NCBI RefSeq assembly: GCF_030247185.1
Contig: NC_080571.1
Coordinates: forward strand, 68,672,172 to 68,736,171
DNA length: 64,000 bases
Reading direction: 5' to 3'
Origin: Malaya genurostris
Taxonomy: Eukaryota; Arthropoda; Insecta; Diptera; Culicidae
Of the stretch, positions 40,894 to 51,973 are shown piece by piece. A program made the translations under genes and the position numbers. The notes beneath the pieces were generated by a model. That model saw only the letters and a list, made by a program, of their open reading frames with translations, did not search any database and had not been told where the DNA came from. How positions within the stretch are numbered: position 1 is the first letter of the stretch; each line of letters starts with the position of its first letter.

Positions 40894-43800
40894 AATGCAG
40901 AGACCATTCTGTGTAATCGCATCACATAAGAAAGGATGGATGGATTTACATGATTCTTTTTTTGTTTGAACAGTTTTTACCCTCACCGGGTTCGTTGATT
41001 AAATAATTTTGAAAAACTTGCGGAAAAGTGAGAAAAATCCATAAAATAGTTTTGTATGGACAATGGAATTTTCCGTTGAAAAAGTCGTCTATGCTTGCAA
41101 GATCTACGATTGAATTTAGGCACATAAAGAGTTGCATAAGTGTTTGGCCGTCGAAGAAAAGAACACTAGATCGTTGGGGAACGTGCCATTTAAGCCAATT
41201 TGTTCTGATTCCTGATTCTGATTCCTGATCCATTCAAGGGTTAAACTTAGAACATTCAAGTGTGAATATTTCCTTTAAAACAGGCTGTTTAGAATTCTAT
41301 TCATTTGTTTTGTGTGCTTCTTAAGCCAAATCATCTTTCATTTTTACGAACTTTCAGTTACTTAGGGTAATACAGATTGTAAATATTTCCTACTCTATCG
41401 CATGTGCAACTCTAGAAAAGAAACTCTCTAACATTATGTTAATTTTTTAATACAAAATTCTGGTCCTTTTTATTTATTTAAATAAGGATTGCATGAATAA
41501 TATCCGAAAGATCGAACGTGGCACCTTATATTCATTATGTCGAAACAATTAGTGAGGGTTATCTATTCAGTGCATTGACTCAAAGGATGAGATGACAATC
41601 TGTGCATTCGCTTTATTTTTGCGATGTGTTGCACATTTTCACATTAATTTTTGGTGATATTTTTATATCAATCCAACAACTTCCGTTAATTGTAGGTTAA
41701 GTAATCAGAAAAATATTGGAGAGAAACGTTAACCACTTAGTCGTTTTACAATTCTGCTGTCCGAAAACATAAATTCGAAAAAATAATTTATGGGCGAGAC
41801 ATAAATAAAGTTGTCATTCAGAGACAACGTGATTGTATAAGTAGCAAATAAATCACCTTCTTACTTTACGTCTGTTAGCAGAATTCATTCTCAATTTCAC
41901 TTTGTTTATTACAATTAAATTATAACTTTTACTAAGATGCAATACGGATACGTATTTTTATCAACTTTTAGAGTATCATCAAGTACATAATTTAATGATT
42001 AAATGCAGTATATAAGTATAATCAAAGTACATAATTTAATGATTAAATGCAATAAGTTTAGATTGAAAGGATAATAAATTAGGACCTTTGATAATGCTGC
42101 AGTCTGAATATCGTTTAAATTCGGGAGAACTGCAAGAAATAATTTGAATCCGGATATGAGTTATGAAAGGGACATCTAGTATTAAATAATCCTGCAACAG
42201 CTGGCGGAAGTAACGCATATCGCGGACATTGTTTGCTGTACACACAGATAGGTAAATGCTTACAGAAGCGAAACAACTCCTGACATGGCCCTTAGAGTAG
42301 TGCAAGCATCAATCCGCAAATTTCAACGCGTTACGACTTGTCGATTTTAAACTTTCGAAGTGAACGACCCTTACTTTTCAAGAAGGCTATAAAATCGCAA
42401 GGCTGTAGGTGACTTTTTGAGCAAGCATGCTGAAGTCACATAAATAAATTTGGTTAATCTTTCAAACAAGGTTCAATAAAAAAAAAACCCTGTCATGATT
42501 TTATCGCAAGATACGCATCGAAAAGTCCTAAACACAAGCATTATCGATCCAACCAGACACAAAAAGGCACAAAAAGTTTTCTGGCGTCGATTATATTATT
42601 CGGTTCATCATCCTAATCACAACTTGTGATTTGGATTGCGTGAGCACAATTGGTTTCATCTTTCACTGCTTCCCAGATAGGAAGATTATCAATCAACTCA
42701 TAACCGTAAAGCGTGCTGAGAGCCGCAAAAAGTTTGAACAAACTCTTTTGCTCTTGACGATAATTTCCATTAAACAGACAGAAGGTCAGACTCACCATTC
42801 CACAAATGAAAGAAGGCGTTGGGCGTCGTTCGATGTCCCATGAAGTAAACAATTCGAAAGGGCTTTATCCCACGTCGTTCAGAATCGCGGTAATAGCTTC
42901 CTGAGTAGCGGGATTAGTTACATTGCAAGTTGATATTTATGAGCACTACGTGCTGGAAATGCGTGCAGAAACAATCGTCGCATTACTTTTCTGTTTTTAC
43001 ATTGCTGCTGCCAACTTCTTCAACTGACTAGGCAAAAACGCGCGTACAGCAAATTGCGCAACCATTTTGTGCAGCAAATCACGTCCCTCCGGTGGACGCC
43101 AGTGGTTTGGCAGTCCGGGAGTCGGGCGCGCGGGGATACAAATCGGTAAAGTTCGCCAATCACCCATCAACTGACATTTCCGTTAAATGGATCGGAAAAC
43201 GGTGCACCCATTCCCGGTTTATAAAACTTTCACCAAACACCAAACACCAAACAACTTTTGCGGGCCGTAGAAATCCAGGAGCTTCTCAGAATTCTCGCAG
43301 AACACACAGCAGGCTAGAACCGGTAGTGTACGTGTCAAAATTTTAACGGAACTGGGGAAAAAATGCCACAGCAGCAGCAGCAGCAGCAGCAACAAACATA
43401 GGAAAAAGTCAGACGGAATGGGCAAAATGTACCATGAACAGTAATTACATTTTACATGGAAGCGGGTTTTGTGAAATCGAGGAGGGTGTGTGTGTGAACG
43501 AGAGAGAGAGAGATAGAATGCATTGCCGCTTGCTGCAGGTCGGCTCATTGGCAAAGCAGCTTTATTAATGTCGGCTGGGATTACCTCATCACGTATCAGA
43601 ACATCGGAGAGAGAAAGAGTGGATGAAGTTGGTTCATGTTACGGAGGTTTCACATACAGTTAGGGTACCGGCCACTGTTTGCATTCTGACCCACTGGGTT
43701 TACTGGAAGTAATTTTCCGTACACCACACAGCGCCACTAGGAGCTCAAATACCAAACCACAGAACGTGCTGGGAAAAGGGAAGGATGTTTTATTTTCTGA

Positions 43801-45130
43801 TGGCTCTTCGGTGGTAATTAAAGACGTAAAAAGACGTGCTCCGCCAGTTGGTCACTTTTTCTTGACCGGTCTGTCTGCCATTAATGCTGTCAGTTCTTTT
43901 GCTCGACTGGCTGTGTTCGTTTTTTTCATTTTCCTGTTTTGATTCGTGTTCTTTTTATAAGAAATGCCAGATTGAAAGAGACGGAATTATTGTTTGTGTT
44001 CATGTTCTCCTACTTCAGGATTGGTATTCCCATTTGAAAGGTGTAGCAGGAGGCGAAACAAAACGGGCTATTTATCGGGGAGGACATTAACGGGGCACTC
44101 AATAGAGATTTGCGAAGGATTTTTTTTCGCTTATTTTTTACATGAAACAATAATTAACTTTTTTTTATGGAGCTGTCATAAGGAAATAGGGACTAAGAAG
44201 GTAATGATGATAAGAACAAGCGATATGGTAGCGGCTTTCAGCGTGCCTTTTTCCTACCTTCTGATATAATTAGTGCAATGAATATGCTTTTAAATAAGGC
44301 GTAAAACACTGGTCTGGAAAACCATTTGTCGCATGTTCCCATGGCAAGCTAGAAGGATGTTTATTGTCCGTTGGATCGTAGCACCAAACATGAAACTGTT
44401 CTGTAAAGACTGCTCCAGAAAGTATGGACGAATTTGGAAAATTCAGTAAATAACAGTTTTTCTTATTGTTCACAATTTTCTCTCTACACTTATGTAGTCA
44501 TCTCGCTGTGTCGTTCCCATTTTAGTATATGTCGTGGACTTCCAGCAGCGCAACGTCTTCGTATTGTGTACAAATAGTTCACAGAACCCGAACTTTTACT
44601 TACAGAAAAAGCAAAAATCAAAGGAGTAACATAGTTGCCAAAACACGGATCGAAACAGGAAGCATCGATTAGGTCCAGAGCTTGAAAGTTGCAAAATGCT
44701 GGGAATTCCAACTGCATAATCATGGACGATTACGTGAAATTTGATTGCAAATCCTTTCCTGAGCCACAATATTATACGGTGCGAAAAGAGAAGTATTAAA
44801 ATTGGTAAAAAATCTATGGCCTGGCAAGCCAGCTGTAGCTGCGGTAAGACTTCGTCAAAATAACTTCGATGAACAGGGCAATATACATATAGAAATGATA
44901 TTAAATATGACTTCTAATCATGATCCAAAGTCTCAAGGACCGTCTTCTGCACATGACATGATATGAATCCACCAAATTGCCAGCAAATCCGAGCAATTGA
45001 AGCACTTTGGGATACAATCACCAGATAGCAAATGATGAGAATATAGATTTGGTGAAACGCCTAAATTGATATTTTATGGATAACCATTACATATTTTTTG
45101 TTTTAATTATAAAGATTTTAACTTTAAAGT
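40894..45130. other. Long intron stretch without genes
   Basis: Nothing recognisable as coding. Contains a 27 bp tandem duplication ('aagtacataatttaatgatt', 41981-42007 and 42025-42051). Also present are an about 8-unit cag run (43369-43391), a ga run (43498-43513), and a GC-richer, single-copy-looking segment at 42840-43960. Confidence 0.45.
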
Positions 45131-45240
45131 CATTCTCCTCTTCGGGCCAGAAAAATTTTCTGACCCTATATGCGGGGTTGGGAATCGAACCCAGATGGGC
45201 TGCATGAAAGGCATCGACTATCGACATCACGTTATACTCG
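45130..45240 (-). repeat. tRNA-derived SINE fragment, second family
   Basis: On the minus strand it has the B-box region 'ctgggttcgattcccaaccc', followed by 'cgcatatagggtcagaaaat' and 'ttctggcccgaagaggag'. This tail style is common in mosquito tRNA-related SINEs. The 5' half with the A box is degenerate. The family differs from the SINE at 3 kb and from the 19 kb module. Confidence 0.68.
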
Positions 45241-45537
45241 GAAAATTGTGAAATTGTCAAAATTTCTCATAGTAGCTTTCAAACGCGTCTACGAATTTTG
45301 AAAACGATTCAGGCTTATCCGAGAAAATTGGGCGCGATTTGTTGGTTACGACAGCTATAAGATTAGATATCCTAACCCATAACTACCCTTCTAAACTTGA
45401 TAAATAAACTAACAGTAGTGCAATTAAATAATCCTAAGCTTATTCGAAATTCTTTCTTCTTCAGATCTTCTAATAGATCTCCGAACTCAATCCTCGAGCC
45501 AATAGTAGGTTAAGTTCAGTAATCTGTAAAAACTTAG

Positions 45538-46670
45538 TGGAAAAAGGAAAAAGGAAAAAGGAAAAAGGCAAAAAGGAAAAAAGAAAAAGGAAAAGAGAAA
45601 AAATAAAAAGGAGAAAGGAAATAGGAAAAAGGAAAAGGAAAAAAAGGTAAAGGAAAAAGAAAAGGAAAAAAGAAAAAAGAAAAAGTAAAAAGGAAAAAAG
45701 AAAAAGGAAAAAGGAAAAGTGAAAAAGGAAGAGGAAAAAGGAAAAAGTAGAAAAGGAAAAATGAAAAAGGAAAAAGGAAAAAGAGAAAAAGAAAAAGGAA
45801 AAAGGAAAAAAGAAAAAAAGGAAAAAAAAAAGGAAAAAGAGAAAAGGTAAAAAGGAAAAAGGAAAAAGAAACAAGGAAAAACGAAAAAGGAAAAAGAAAA
45901 GCTGGAAAAAGACAAGAGGAAGAATTGAGAAAAAGAAAATTGAAAAACGGAAAACCGAGAAAGAACAAAAGAAAATAGGAAAAGTAAAAGGGAAACGGAA
46001 ACCAAAAAAATATCGAAAATCGGATAAAGAAAACAGGAAAAGAAAAGAGGAAAAGAGAAAAGTGAAAAAGGAAACGTGAAAAGGGTGAACAGAAAAGGGA
46101 AGAAGAAAAATGTAATAGGAAATTAGAATAATAAGAAAAGATAAGAGCAATGGAAAGGGGAAAAATGAAAAATTAAATAATAAAAACGAAAGAGCAGAAG
46201 TAACAGGAAATTACAATATGAGAAAATGGAAAATGGGAACTGGAAAAGAGAATAGCAAATAGCAAAAAAAGAAGTGAAAAAAAAAGAGCGAAGAGAAATA
46301 AGAAAAAAGAAGAAAAATAAGAGAATATATATGCAAGGAACAGGAAAAACGGAAAAAATGAGAAAAGAAAATAAGAAAAAGGGAAAAAGAAATAGGAAAA
46401 AAGGAGAAGGACCAAAAAAAGAAACGAGGTATATGGTGAAAAGTGAAAAAATAATAAATAAAAGAGAGATAAGAGGGAAACAGGAATAGGAAGATTGGGA
46501 AATGGAAAAAGAAAATATGGAAAAGAAAAAATGAAATAGGAAAAAAGCAAAAAGAGGAATGAAAAAAGAAAAAGGTTTAAAATAAGTAAACAGAAAAATA
46601 GTTTAAAAAGGTAAAAAAGGAAACATGAAAATGGAAATAGAAAAAAAGAAAAACGAAAAAAGAAAACTAA
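45538..46670. repeat. Purine-rich degenerate heptamer tract (ggaaaaa)n
   Basis: About 1.1 kb in which the plus strand is nearly all purine, built on ggaaaaa and close variants. The complementary ttttttcc has no stop in any frame, so overlapping Phe/Leu/Ser ORFs of 144-227 codons appear on the minus strand. They repeat with a seven-residue period and are not genes. Confidence 0.95.
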
Positions 46671-46780
46671 ATAAGGAGTGTAGAGTAAAGAGTAAGGAGT
46701 AAGGAGTAAGAAGTAAGGAGTAAGGAGTAAGGAGTAAGGAGTAAGGAGTAAGGAGTAAGGAGTAAGGAGTAAGGAGTAAT
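46671..46780. repeat. Heptamer array (ggagtaa)n
   Basis: About 15 tandem copies of ggagtaa (a few variants such as gaagtaa), directly continuing the purine tract. It ends two bases before the first ORF1 codon of the next element. Confidence 0.95.
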
Positions 46781-47835
46781 GAGTGAGTGAACCAAACGAA
46801 CCAAAGCTACCGCCGACACGAAAGAATACAATTGTTGATGACTTCGGGCAGTGCAAAATTCGACCTTCGATACGAGAACTTGAAGGTTTGCTTAAGAAGC
46901 AAATGCATCTTTACATTGAACGTGTGCATTTACTTCAATGCAATAAGACAAATAATGTTGTTTACATCCAGTTTTATAAAGAGTTGGAGGTAATTCAATT
47001 CGCAAAAGGCAATAACAATGTGCACTATGTGGAGCACGAAAGCATTAAATACAACATTCCAGTATATATGGAAGATAGTGCTATAGCAGTGCGTGTGCAT
47101 GATCTTCCCTCAAGCGTCATCGATTCTAATATTCGCAAAACTATGTCCTAATACGGAGAGATTCTCTCTATCGAAAAAGAAAAGTGGAAGAACTTTTTCC
47201 CCGGTATTGGCGTACGTTTATTACGCATACACTTGAAGAACCTATACCTTCTTATGTGATTTTCGGTCAAGATAAAAGAATTCCGTGCAAATCACTTGTT
47301 ACCTATGACAATCAGATGACCACATGTCAATATTTCCAAAAAGCTGTTCACTACGGTAAGCCATGTGATAAACTGGACAAGGAGACAACTACACCAAAGG
47401 ACAACGGTGCTTCCTTCACACCAACCCTAAGCAACCCCAGTACACCTGTGACAGTCACCAACAACAATGAAGCATCCCCTTCAACGAAACCATCAGTATC
47501 CCGTATAGAACAAAGTACACAGGCTGCAGTTAACAACTTATCCTCCAACCAACCAGCAATTGCAACCAATGTACAACAAGGTGCATCTACAGCAACTAGC
47601 AACGAAAAGAAGACGGAAATCGATAACAATACCATCGATGCGGCAATGGATGACGAGACGAACCACGAACGAAGTGCCCCTCAATCCTCGCAGGAGGGAA
47701 ATGGAAGCTCCTCTCCCCCTAGAAAAAGGGTGACAACGAGATCCAACTCAAAAAAAAAAATTATTTAATAAATCGGCTCAATCGGCCACGTAAAGCTTGT
47801 ACGCAAATAGGCCTGAATAAAAAAAAAAATAAAAA
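46781..47835 (+). mobile_element. ORF1-only retroelement copy with poly(A)
   Basis: It consists of ORF1, a very short 3' UTR ('cggctcaatcggccacgtaa', 'gcttgtacgcaaataggcct') and an A-rich tail at 47818-47835. No reverse transcriptase follows, so the copy is non-autonomous and its movement depended on proteins from elsewhere. Whether it is a processed ORF1 RNA or an internally deleted LINE is unresolved. The 5' end is lost in the heptamer array. Confidence 0.72.
46783..47767 (+). pseudogene. LINE ORF1-like nucleic-acid-binding protein, broken
   Basis: The first frame (46783-47149) reads SEPNEPKLPPTRKN, then VVYIQFYKELEVIQFAKGNN and VRVHDLPSSVIDSNIRK, and ends at a TAA. After the stop the frame continues YGEILSIEKEKWKNFFPGIG. 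A frame shift near 47235 then joins PIPSYVIFGQDKRIPCKSLV and a CCHC-like knuckle, CQYFQKAVHYGKPC, whose second Cys is Phe. The C-terminal half is Ser/Thr/Asn-rich and ends SPPRKRVTTRSNSKKK. The first codon in frame is gtg and no in-frame ATG exists at the start, so the 5' end is probably truncated. ORF1 proteins of this type coat element RNA. This copy is inactive. Confidence 0.82.
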
Positions 47836-50638
47836 ATTATCTTTTAAATAAATAGGCCAGTTAAAACGATTTCGCTCAATCATCATCGTTAGGTGCGCAA
47901 AACCACCATTTTAGCCTTTCTCAATAGAATTACTATGGAAACGAACTTTTGAACGGAGCCATGGAGACGTCTACAAATATATACCAATCGACTCAGCGAG
48001 ACGGGATCCGAAAGTGATTTCGTGTTTGTGTGATCACTTTCGTGTAGTATTTGTCATTCGAAATTGTTGAACAAGTTCAAGTGACAAATAGCTAAAAATA
48101 CCGGTTACAGGGATAAAAGTGACGTAACCAATAAATTACACTTTTTATGTTCGTTTGACTAGCTTGAAAATGATTCGTTTAAAAAAAAATTAGAAAAAAA
48201 TCTGTTAAGGGGTCAATGATAAAGTTTAAATGCATTATCTGCTAATACCTTCGGTACCGGAAATAAAAGCTACATGAAAATTAGATTTCGTAAATAATCC
48301 CTTTTTGCGATTTTAGAGATTTTAACTATGATATTAAATAATAATTATATCGGAGAACATCTACGATTTCAAGGAAACCTGCCACTCAACTGTGAAGAGT
48401 GTAATCTCTCAGTTCTCTTTTTAGATGGAGCTAACAACAACTCATAAGTTGATAAAACTCACGTGAATCATATTCTCATGCTGCTTTTAATGAAATTTCG
48501 AAACATAATGTTGAACCCCGAGACCAAACTTCCAACTACATGTAAATCTAACTTTCTGCCACATATTAGTTTTTGAAAAGTAATATATCTTATGCTGAGA
48601 AATATCACCATAAGTTATTTCCCGCACATGCCAATGGCCTGTAGTAGTGGAAAAGCCATTCTGGTCCCCTAGATAAGACATAATACAACCCAAAAGACCC
48701 TAATCCATTTCTTTCTACGGATAATTAACCAGAAATCCCAAATCCCCTTCCACATACTGAGGGAACGGCACTCGGTCTCGGGTGAGTCGATGTACGGAGC
48801 CAGCAAGACCGCCCCAGCGAACTTCGAAACGAAACCCGAAACGTGCCGAAGAATCATCACGCAGTGACCACAAACGTGCATTTCATGAATAAATGAAGAA
48901 ACGATACCCCGATCCCCGATTGGGGTTTGCTGCATTGCGTCGTTAAGCTCATATCCTTTCGCTCTATTCCTTGGGAAGAGGACAATCCAATCATTGGACG
49001 ATTCGCTCGAGTGCTTCACGTGAACAAGTGGTTTTTGGCAGCATTTTCTACTCCCCGACGATTTTGCTTTCAGCGCAAAACTTTGACAGGGATCTGCTTC
49101 AAAGCTGCCCGGTTTTGGCGAGACACTCATTCACTGTGAACAACTTAAAATGCTGATTCGTAGCAGGTATCATTTGGTTAAGGTCAAGGGGGTGGTGCGA
49201 AACCGGCGCCGGACCCCTTCGGCACGAGATTTCCCTGCCCCTTGTTCAGCTTCCATCTAATTCAATCGTGACACTCGCAAATCCCTCAACCCCAGGATTG
49301 ATGGCGGAGCTCGATATCTAGATTGCTGGTGTAACGAGCAGCTTACCGATCCGAGGTGAAGATGAATGGCAACGCACGGTGTGAAATTCGGGCTAGAATC
49401 GATGGCGGTTCGGTTTGTTCGGGGGCTTTGATCACATTATGTTACTGACAGCGGCAAACCGCAATCCATCCCTTCGTCACAACCGAGCGAACATAAATCC
49501 TCGATAGTATTTTACAAATCGATAACCGCAAAAATTCGTTTTCACATTTCATGTACAAATGCGCGGCCGCTTCAAGAGAAAAAAAAGGGCGCTTGTCAAG
49601 AAAACGTTTTTTTCGGGGAGAACAGGCTCAGCTGGAATGAAAAAAAAAACCGTTTGTTTGTTTGGCACTGATTGCAGTGGATCGAAACCGTCAGTGTTCA
49701 ATTTGTAATGGACTCTGCATTGGATGTGTTTGCTGTTGGATTTAACATTATCATTTAACTGCGTCAGTGTGTTGTCTCAAAAGTCAATACATCAATTCAG
49801 ATTAACTCTAATCACTTCTGGAACTCGTATTTGGAAGGTGTTCTCCCTTTTCATCTGTTTTTTTTATTCTCGCCGTAGACAGCTTAATGGAAGTATAGAA
49901 TAATAAGAAAATCTCATCAATTATTAGTTACGTACAACACTGTTTTATCCAGTATCCCAAGCATATTCGGTGTGTGCTAATCGAATCGTTCCGAAATTGA
50001 AGGAGATACTCCATTCGGCAACTGCCGCTTCGGAAGTCAATATTGTAGAAGGAGGAGGGTTTCGTTTCTTCTCATTTCACCCTATGCGATTTGTAGAATT
50101 TGCTATTAGATATGTAAGCTTTAAATCTGTGTAAAAACCCTGGAAATTTGAATAAAGTTAAGCATTCCTGTGGAAGAGTGTTCTCGTAGTCACTACTCCG
50201 AAAATCCCTTCCTGGCAATCTGCCGATGGTTTTTCAGTTTTGGAGATTTCTAACGTTCGCTGCAATAATCAATTGATTTGCGCACGGAGTTCAGAAATTA
50301 TTCATCCTTGTTAATCCTTTCGCTTAGTTAGTTCTAGAACGAGCTTTACCAAGGTGGAAATAAGCCCATTTCGCGCATGAAAATGTGAATCATGATTTCC
50401 GATTGTGAACCAAAAAAACGAACAAGGTGAATTAAAAAATTGGGTAACAAAACTTACTTATTTATTTTTTAAATTGTATATTACACAGAGTAGCGGCAGA
50501 GCTTATGCATACGCACTCTTTTTATTGCGCTTAGATGAATTCTCATTCTCAGAAGACAACCATGCACGGGCGATGAACTTGAGCTGCTCTCACAAGAACT
50601 TGTTCGTGCATTTATGTACCGTGGCAGAAATGGATGTA
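47836..50638. other. Intron with a single-copy-looking island
   Basis: No exon or named element. About 48700-49500 is GC-richer and non-repetitive on both strands, unlike its surroundings, and is a candidate for conserved noncoding sequence. The ORFs in it show no domain. Confidence 0.4.
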
Positions 50639-51971
50639 CGAGGTCTGTTCAAAAAGTACCCGGAATTCTCATTTTTCTAAAAAAATATTTATTTATTCGT
50701 CTACATCTATATGGTCCCCTTCAAAGTAATCCCCCCTAGATATAATACACTTATGCCAGCGTTTTTTCCAGTCTTCGAAACACCCCTGATAGTCACTTTT
50801 TGTAATGCTCCGTAGCACTCTCAGCGATTCTGCCTTTATCTCTTCAATCGATGAAAAACGCTGTCCTTTCATGGGTTTCTTCAACTTTGGGAACAGAAAA
50901 AAAATCACACGGAGCGATATCTGGTGAATAAGGAGGTTGGGGAATGATTAAAGTCTTGTTTTTAGCCAAAAAATCACGAATAAGCAACGATGAATGAGCA
51001 GGTGCGTTATCGTGGTGCAAAACCCATGAATTGTTTTTCCATAAATCGGGGCGTTTTTTTCGAATTGCTTCACGCAAACGTCGCATTACTTCAAGGTAAT
51101 ACTCCTTATTGACGGTTTGACCTTTTGGCAAGAATTCTTTATGCACTATGCCATTATAATCGAAGAAAACAGTAAGCAAAACCTTGACATTTGATCGAAC
51201 TTGACGTGCTTTTTTCACTCTTGGTGACGTTGGGGGCTTCCACGTGGACGATTGTGCTTTTGTTTCGACATCATAACCGTACACCCATGTTTCATCACCA
51301 GTTATGACCCTTTCAAGTAAATTTGGATCGTCGTTGACGTCGTTTAACAGCTCCTGAGCGATGGCAATGCTTTTGTTTTTCTGATCAAAATTCAGCAGTT
51401 TTGGAACGAATTTGGCTGCCACTCGTTTCATGCCCAAAACATTTGAAAAAATATGATGGCATGAGCCAACTGATATGCCAACTTCATCAGCAACTTCTCT
51501 AATAGTGATTCGGCTATCATCCATAATCATTTTTTCCACTTTTCCCACATTTTCATCGATTATTGACGTGCTGGGTCGACCGGAGCGTTCGTCGTCTTCA
51601 ACGTCTTCGCGGCCATCTTGGAAACGCTTATACCACTCGTAAACACTTGTTTTTTTTCATAGCAGACTCACCGTAGGCTCTCTGTAACATTTCGCACACT
51701 TGGTTACACTTTATTTCATTTTTCACGCAAAATTTAATACAAATTCTTTGACTCTTCTATTCTTCCATTGTTTAAACTAACAAAAATCGCCGAGCTCAAA
51801 AAAACACGTCTACATCAGCCGCTACAAGACAGAATGTAAACAATCAATACAGCTGAAAAAATTTCACCATACATTAGGGACATAGGTACCAACACAATAA
51901 AAAAAATTGACCACCGGACTCTCCAGACGCGCGCAATTTAAAAATTCCGGGAACTTTTTGAACAGACCTCG
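50639..51971 (-). mobile_element. Mariner transposon (DD34D), complete, 1333 bp
   Basis: TA flanks at 50637-50638 and 51972-51973. The left end is 'cgaggtctgttcaaaaagta' and the right end the complement of 'cgaggtctgttcaaaaagtt', each continuing 'cccggaatt'. Length and layout are normal for mariner. A terminal fragment of a sister copy lies at 23846-23918. Confidence 0.95.
50693..51749 (-). pseudogene. Mariner transposase, near-complete with three lesions
   Basis: Starts ATG near 51749 and meets a TAG at codon 4. It then shows the helix-turn-helix region (KFCVKNEIKCNQVCEMLQRA, VYEWYKRFQDGRE). The long open part (50844-51548) holds ITGDETWVYGYD (first Asp) and HHDNAPAHSS (second Asp). PPYSPDIAPCDFF carries the third. 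34 residues separate the last two, so it is DD34D. The C-terminal part lies at 50693-50908. Two frame breaks occur, both in runs of eight A/T (near 51650 and 50900). The transposase would cut and paste the element at TA sites. Confidence 0.92.
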
Positions 51972-51973
51972 TA

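Noticed and set aside
43092..43346. 84 aa ORF next to the cag repeat
   Set aside because: No domain, no splice context, and only chance-length openness.
46671..46780. CRISPR-like or telomere-like array
   Set aside because: Contiguous seven-base units without spacers in an animal intron, and no telomeric motif of insects. A simple satellite is sufficient.
45470..46856. Overlapping minus-strand ORFs of 144-227 codons rich in Phe, Leu and Ser
   Set aside because: They arise because ttttttcc and ttactcc heptamers lack stop codons. The 'protein' repeats every seven residues and has no start context or domain.
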